This document shows positions 61,446 through 64,000 of a stretch of 64,000 nt of DNA, in pieces. Numbering within the stretch: position 1 is the first letter of the stretch; the number at the start of each line of letters is the position of its first letter. The notes below the pieces were generated by a model. That model saw only the letters and a program-made list of their open reading frames with translations, made no database searches and had not been told where the DNA came from. The stretch covers positions 3,100,001-3,164,000 of the forward strand of contig NZ_CP166097.1 of assembly GCF_041228105.1 (NCBI RefSeq). Direction: 5' to 3'. The stretch comes from Pectobacterium aroidearum (GTDB lineage Bacteria; Pseudomonadota; Gammaproteobacteria; Enterobacterales; Enterobacteriaceae). The translations under genes were made by a program, and so were the position numbers.

Positions 61446-61879
61446 TACTGTTTTCCTCAGGTAATAATTCACAAAATAGTAACATATTTATCATAGTAGC
61501 GTGTTCACACCATTTCTTGCCACTTTTCATGAACAAAAAAACAACAAACACGCTTTTTTCATATCGTAATAGTGGTTAACAAGCCTGATTGCAAGCACTA
61601 TTAATGCCAAACCGATCACGATTTTTTCTTCTTTTCCGGCTATATGTAACCTTTTCCATTTAATATCTCAACCCTTTTCGACCCATTTGTTCACCTTTGG
61701 GTCAAATATTTTACATTAGCAAAACAAAAGCCATGCAGGAGCTCGTCGTCAGAAAGGAAATGAAGAAAGGAAATGAAGAAAGGAAATGAAGAAAGGAGAA
61801 AGGAGAAAGGAGAAAGGAGAAAGGAGAAAACAGACTCAGATGCAGGAACACCTTTCCTACACCTGAGAAGAAGGGAAAA
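61446..61879. other. Intergenic region yejG - bcr
   Basis: This 434-base gap holds the yejG promoter side (AT-rich, about 61470-61740) and, next to the bcr stop, the 61751-61830 purine tandem repeat. Frames that cross the repeat are artefacts of it. Confidence 0.55.
61751..61830 (+). repeat. 13-base and 7-base purine tandem repeats
   Basis: AGAAAGGAAATGA is repeated three times exactly (61751-61789), followed by AGAAAGG five times (61790-61824) and a partial copy. The 7-mer is the first half of the 13-mer. One strand is almost pure purine. It begins 50 bases past the bcr stop (on the minus strand) and about 300 bases before yejG. Confidence 0.93.
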
Positions 61880-63070
61880 TCAGGACGCTGCCGAGCGGTT
61901 CGCGTACAGATACAGCAGAAAGGCACCAATCGAACAGAGTGCCATCGATAACACCATCGGCCAAGCGCTGTTGAATGAGGCCAGCGAGAGGAGAACGCCT
62001 ACAATCGCACCAAGACCGAAGCGCAGCGTTCCTGCTAGCGACGAGGCCGTACCTGCCATATGGGGGAAATCATCAAGGATGACCGCCATCGCATTCGACG
62101 CAACCATCGCAATACAGCCGACAAACAGCGCTACGCCAAACACCAGCGGTAAGAAGCCGAGATCGAACAGGCAGACGATCACCAGCCATATTCCCATCGC
62201 AAACTGGATCACCAGCCCCGCACGGAACATCGCCAGCGCCCCCAACCGTCGCACATTGCGGCTGTTAAACAATGTCACCACAAACAGAAAGACGACGTTC
62301 AGGGCAAAGTAATAGCCAAAATTCTGAGGTGACACACCATACAGGTTGATATACACAAATGGTCCGGCGCTCAGGAAGGAAAACATGCCGCAAAACGACA
62401 GCCCGCTCGCCACCATATAGCTGAACACCCGCTTGTGGCGGAATAGGATGGCAAAATTCCCGATGGTGGTGCGCAGATGAAATTTCTGCCGCTTCGCAGG
62501 CGGTAAGGTTTCTTTGATGAAAAAGAAAATCAGCGCTGCGGCCAGAAACGCCGCACCAGAGATCGTCCAGAAAATAGAATGCCAGCTGAACCACAGCAAC
62601 AGCCAGCCACCAGCAATCGGCGCAATGAGCGGTGCGACCGTCATCACCAACACGACAAACGACATCATGCGAGAAAAATCATCCCGCGAGAACATATCGC
62701 GCATCAGTGCATTAATCACCACCGCCGCTGCTGCTGCAGAAACTCCGTGCAGGAAGCGCATGTAGATAAGTTGCTCTACCGTTTGCGCCAGCGCACAGGC
62801 CACGCCTGCGAACGCAAAAACCAGCGTACCACCGAGAATGACAGGTTTACGCCCCAGACTATCCGCCATCGGCCCGTAGAACATCTGGCCTATAGCAAAC
62901 CCCAGTACATAGGTACTGAGCGTCATTTGGACGTGCCCATCCTCCACGCCAAACTCGTTGGCAATAGTCGGTAACGCAGGTAAATACATATCGATGGCTA
63001 ACGGCATTAGCATCGAAATCAGGCCAAGAATAAAGATCAGCCCGAGATGAGAAGAACGGCGTAATTGCAC
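61880..63070 (-). CDS. bcr: Bicyclomycin/sulfonamide resistance exporter Bcr
   Basis: Major-facilitator proton antiporter (DHA1, Bcr/CflA), 396 residues, 12 transmembrane segments. It has the motifs [34 protein letters not shown] (loop 2-3) and [23 protein letters not shown]. The start is GTG 63070 with GGAG six bases before; this gives exactly the E. coli Bcr length and alignment, whereas a TTG four codons upstream does not. It is 40 bases after rsuA on the same strand and likely cotranscribed with it. It exports bicyclomycin and possibly dipeptides or cysteine. Confidence 0.94.
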   Translation of the reverse strand: MQLRRSSHLGLIFILGLISMLMPLAIDMYLPALPTIANEFGVEDGHVQMTLSTYVLGFAIGQMFYGPMADSLGRKPVILGGTLVFAFAGVACALAQTVEQLIYMRFLHGVSAAAAAVVINALMRDMFSRDDFSRMMSFVVLVMTVAPLIAPIAGGWLLLWFSWHSIFWTISGAAFLAAALIFFFIKETLPPAKRQKFHLRTTIGNFAILFRHKRVFSYMVASGLSFCGMFSFLSAGPFVYINLYGVSPQNFGYYFALNVVFLFVVTLFNSRNVRRLGALAMFRAGLVIQFAMGIWLVIVCLFDLGFLPLVFGVALFVGCIAMVASNAMAVILDDFPHMAGTASSLAGTLRFGLGAIVGVLLSLASFNSAWPMVLSMALCSIGAFLLYLYANRSAAS

Positions 63071-63110
63071 TAATAACTCCAAATTAGGAAGAAGGTCGTT
63101 CTGAACCGTT

Positions 63111-63806
63111 TTATTTTACGCTGGCGATCTCTTCATCACTTAATTCCCGGAATTCTCCCGGTTCCAGTTCGCTATCCAGCCAGATGTCACCAATACGCTC
63201 GCGGTGTAGTTCCACGACCCGATTCCCCACCGCCGCAAACATCCTTTTCACCTGATGATAGCGACCTTCGCTAATCGTCAGTCGAACAACATGATCCGTT
63301 ATCTTCTCAAGCGTAGCGGGTTTGGTGAGATTCTTCTCGTTATGCAACTGCACGCCTGCCGTAAATTGTGCGGCGGTATCCTCAGCCAGCGGCTGCTCCA
63401 GCGTTACCAGATAGGTCTTTTCACACTGATGCTTAGGCGAGGTAATACGATGCGACCATTTCCCATCATCAGTTAACAGCACCAATCCCGTGGTATCGAT
63501 ATCCAGTCGGCCTGCCGCATGCAGTTTGTACGCCACCGGCACATCCATAAAATAAAGAATAGTCGGATGATCGGGATCGTCCGTTGAACAGACGTAGCCC
63601 TGAGGCTTATTCAACATGAAATAACGCGGCCCGTTCTGCTGTTTCAGCGGGTTACCATCAAATTCAACGTTATGTTCAGGGGATAACTTGAACGCACCGC
63701 TTTTTACCACTTCACCATCTACGGTAACGCGCTGCGCGTGGAGCTCACGCGCCACCAGTGAACGACTAATTTCCAACTGCTGGGATAAAAATTTGTCCAA
63801 TCGCAT
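63111..63806 (-). CDS. rsuA: 16S rRNA pseudouridine(516) synthase RsuA
   Basis: Pseudouridine synthase for 16S rRNA position 516. The 231-residue protein (exactly the E. coli length) has an N-terminal S4 RNA-binding domain ([20 protein letters not shown]) and a catalytic domain with the Asp in [19 protein letters not shown] (about 98-116), and [17 protein letters not shown] near the end. It is followed by bcr as in E. coli. Confidence 0.96.
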   Translation of the reverse strand: MRLDKFLSQQLEISRSLVARELHAQRVTVDGEVVKSGAFKLSPEHNVEFDGNPLKQQNGPRYFMLNKPQGYVCSTDDPDHPTILYFMDVPVAYKLHAAGRLDIDTTGLVLLTDDGKWSHRITSPKHQCEKTYLVTLEQPLAEDTAAQFTAGVQLHNEKNLTKPATLEKITDHVVRLTISEGRYHQVKRMFAAVGNRVVELHRERIGDIWLDSELEPGEFRELSDEEIASVK

Positions 63807-64000
63807 TAAAGCTCACTACCTATCTCAAATAACTGCCTGTCTCAAATCATGAGACCCTAAATTGTGAGTGGATAGTATAACGGGGGTTTGTTCACGCGTC
63901 CTGCAATTCACCGTCCATACGTTGCTCTTTTTAGCAGGCCTTCAAGCTGCATGACCTTTGCTTATCCCTCGCGCCGGGTATTATCAACAGGCATAATAAG

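Noticed and set aside
61773..62312. 179-codon frame starting in the purine tandem repeat and running antisense through bcr
   Set aside because: The N-terminus is the translated repeat and the rest is antisense to a well-recognised transporter.

Overview
The window looks like chromosomal DNA of a member of Enterobacterales, most probably a soft-rot pectobacterium (Pectobacteriaceae). The basis is protein-level similarity and gene order remembered from Escherichia coli, base composition near 50% GC, and intergenic palindromic repeats of a kind I associate with Pectobacterium and its relatives. The genus is an inference. Almost every gene can be placed by family. I saw no rRNA, tRNA, CRISPR array, transposase or prophage.

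Layout. (1) About 1-12,300 resembles the E. coli 19-20 min block: rimK (cut by the window edge), nfsA, grxA, ybjM, ybjL, then a deoC-deoR pair, dacC, a metQ-metN-metI importer, gstB and yliI. (2) About 12,300-20,710 is the accessory part. An AT-rich, roughly 700-base leader is followed by three tandem, full-length paralogous genes of about 600 codons, each joining an N-terminal helical-repeat domain to a C-terminal GT8-type glycosyltransferase domain. A fused ABC exporter follows on the same strand. In E. coli, bssR lies between yliI and rimO; here this cluster does. It is the best candidate for an undescribed system: cytosolic sugar transfer by three related enzymes followed by export. No substrate or product can be read from the sequence. 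(3) rimO closes the first block at about 22,450.

(4) From about 22,589 to the end the order follows the E. coli 47-49 min block with insertions: sanA, yeiB, folE, a chemoreceptor, a LysR regulator with a glutathione-dependent formaldehyde pathway (frmA-type dehydrogenase plus fghA/yeiG), a GST, a KTSC-domain protein, hcxA, an RbsAC-like importer lacking a binding protein, a D-2-hydroxyacid dehydrogenase, a TonB-dependent receptor, lysP, yeiE, yeiH, nfo, fruBKA, setB, yeiW, efpL, yeiR, lpxT, mepS, yejABEF, yejG, bcr and rsuA.

Functional groups. fruBKA is a complete fructose PTS operon under two clear Cra sites. yejABEF is a complete peptide importer. metQNI is a complete MetNIQ-family importer. 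frmA and fghA together oxidise formaldehyde to formate. deoC and deoR form what looks like an autoregulated deoxyribose-phosphate unit.

Intergenic DNA is unusually structured. There are two copies of one palindromic repeat, one grown into a chain of eight small hairpins, plus probable fragments near both window ends. There is also a second family with inverted ends, a three-hairpin chain after mepS, a 15-base-period GTAAC array before grxA, and a 7/13-base tandem repeat after bcr.
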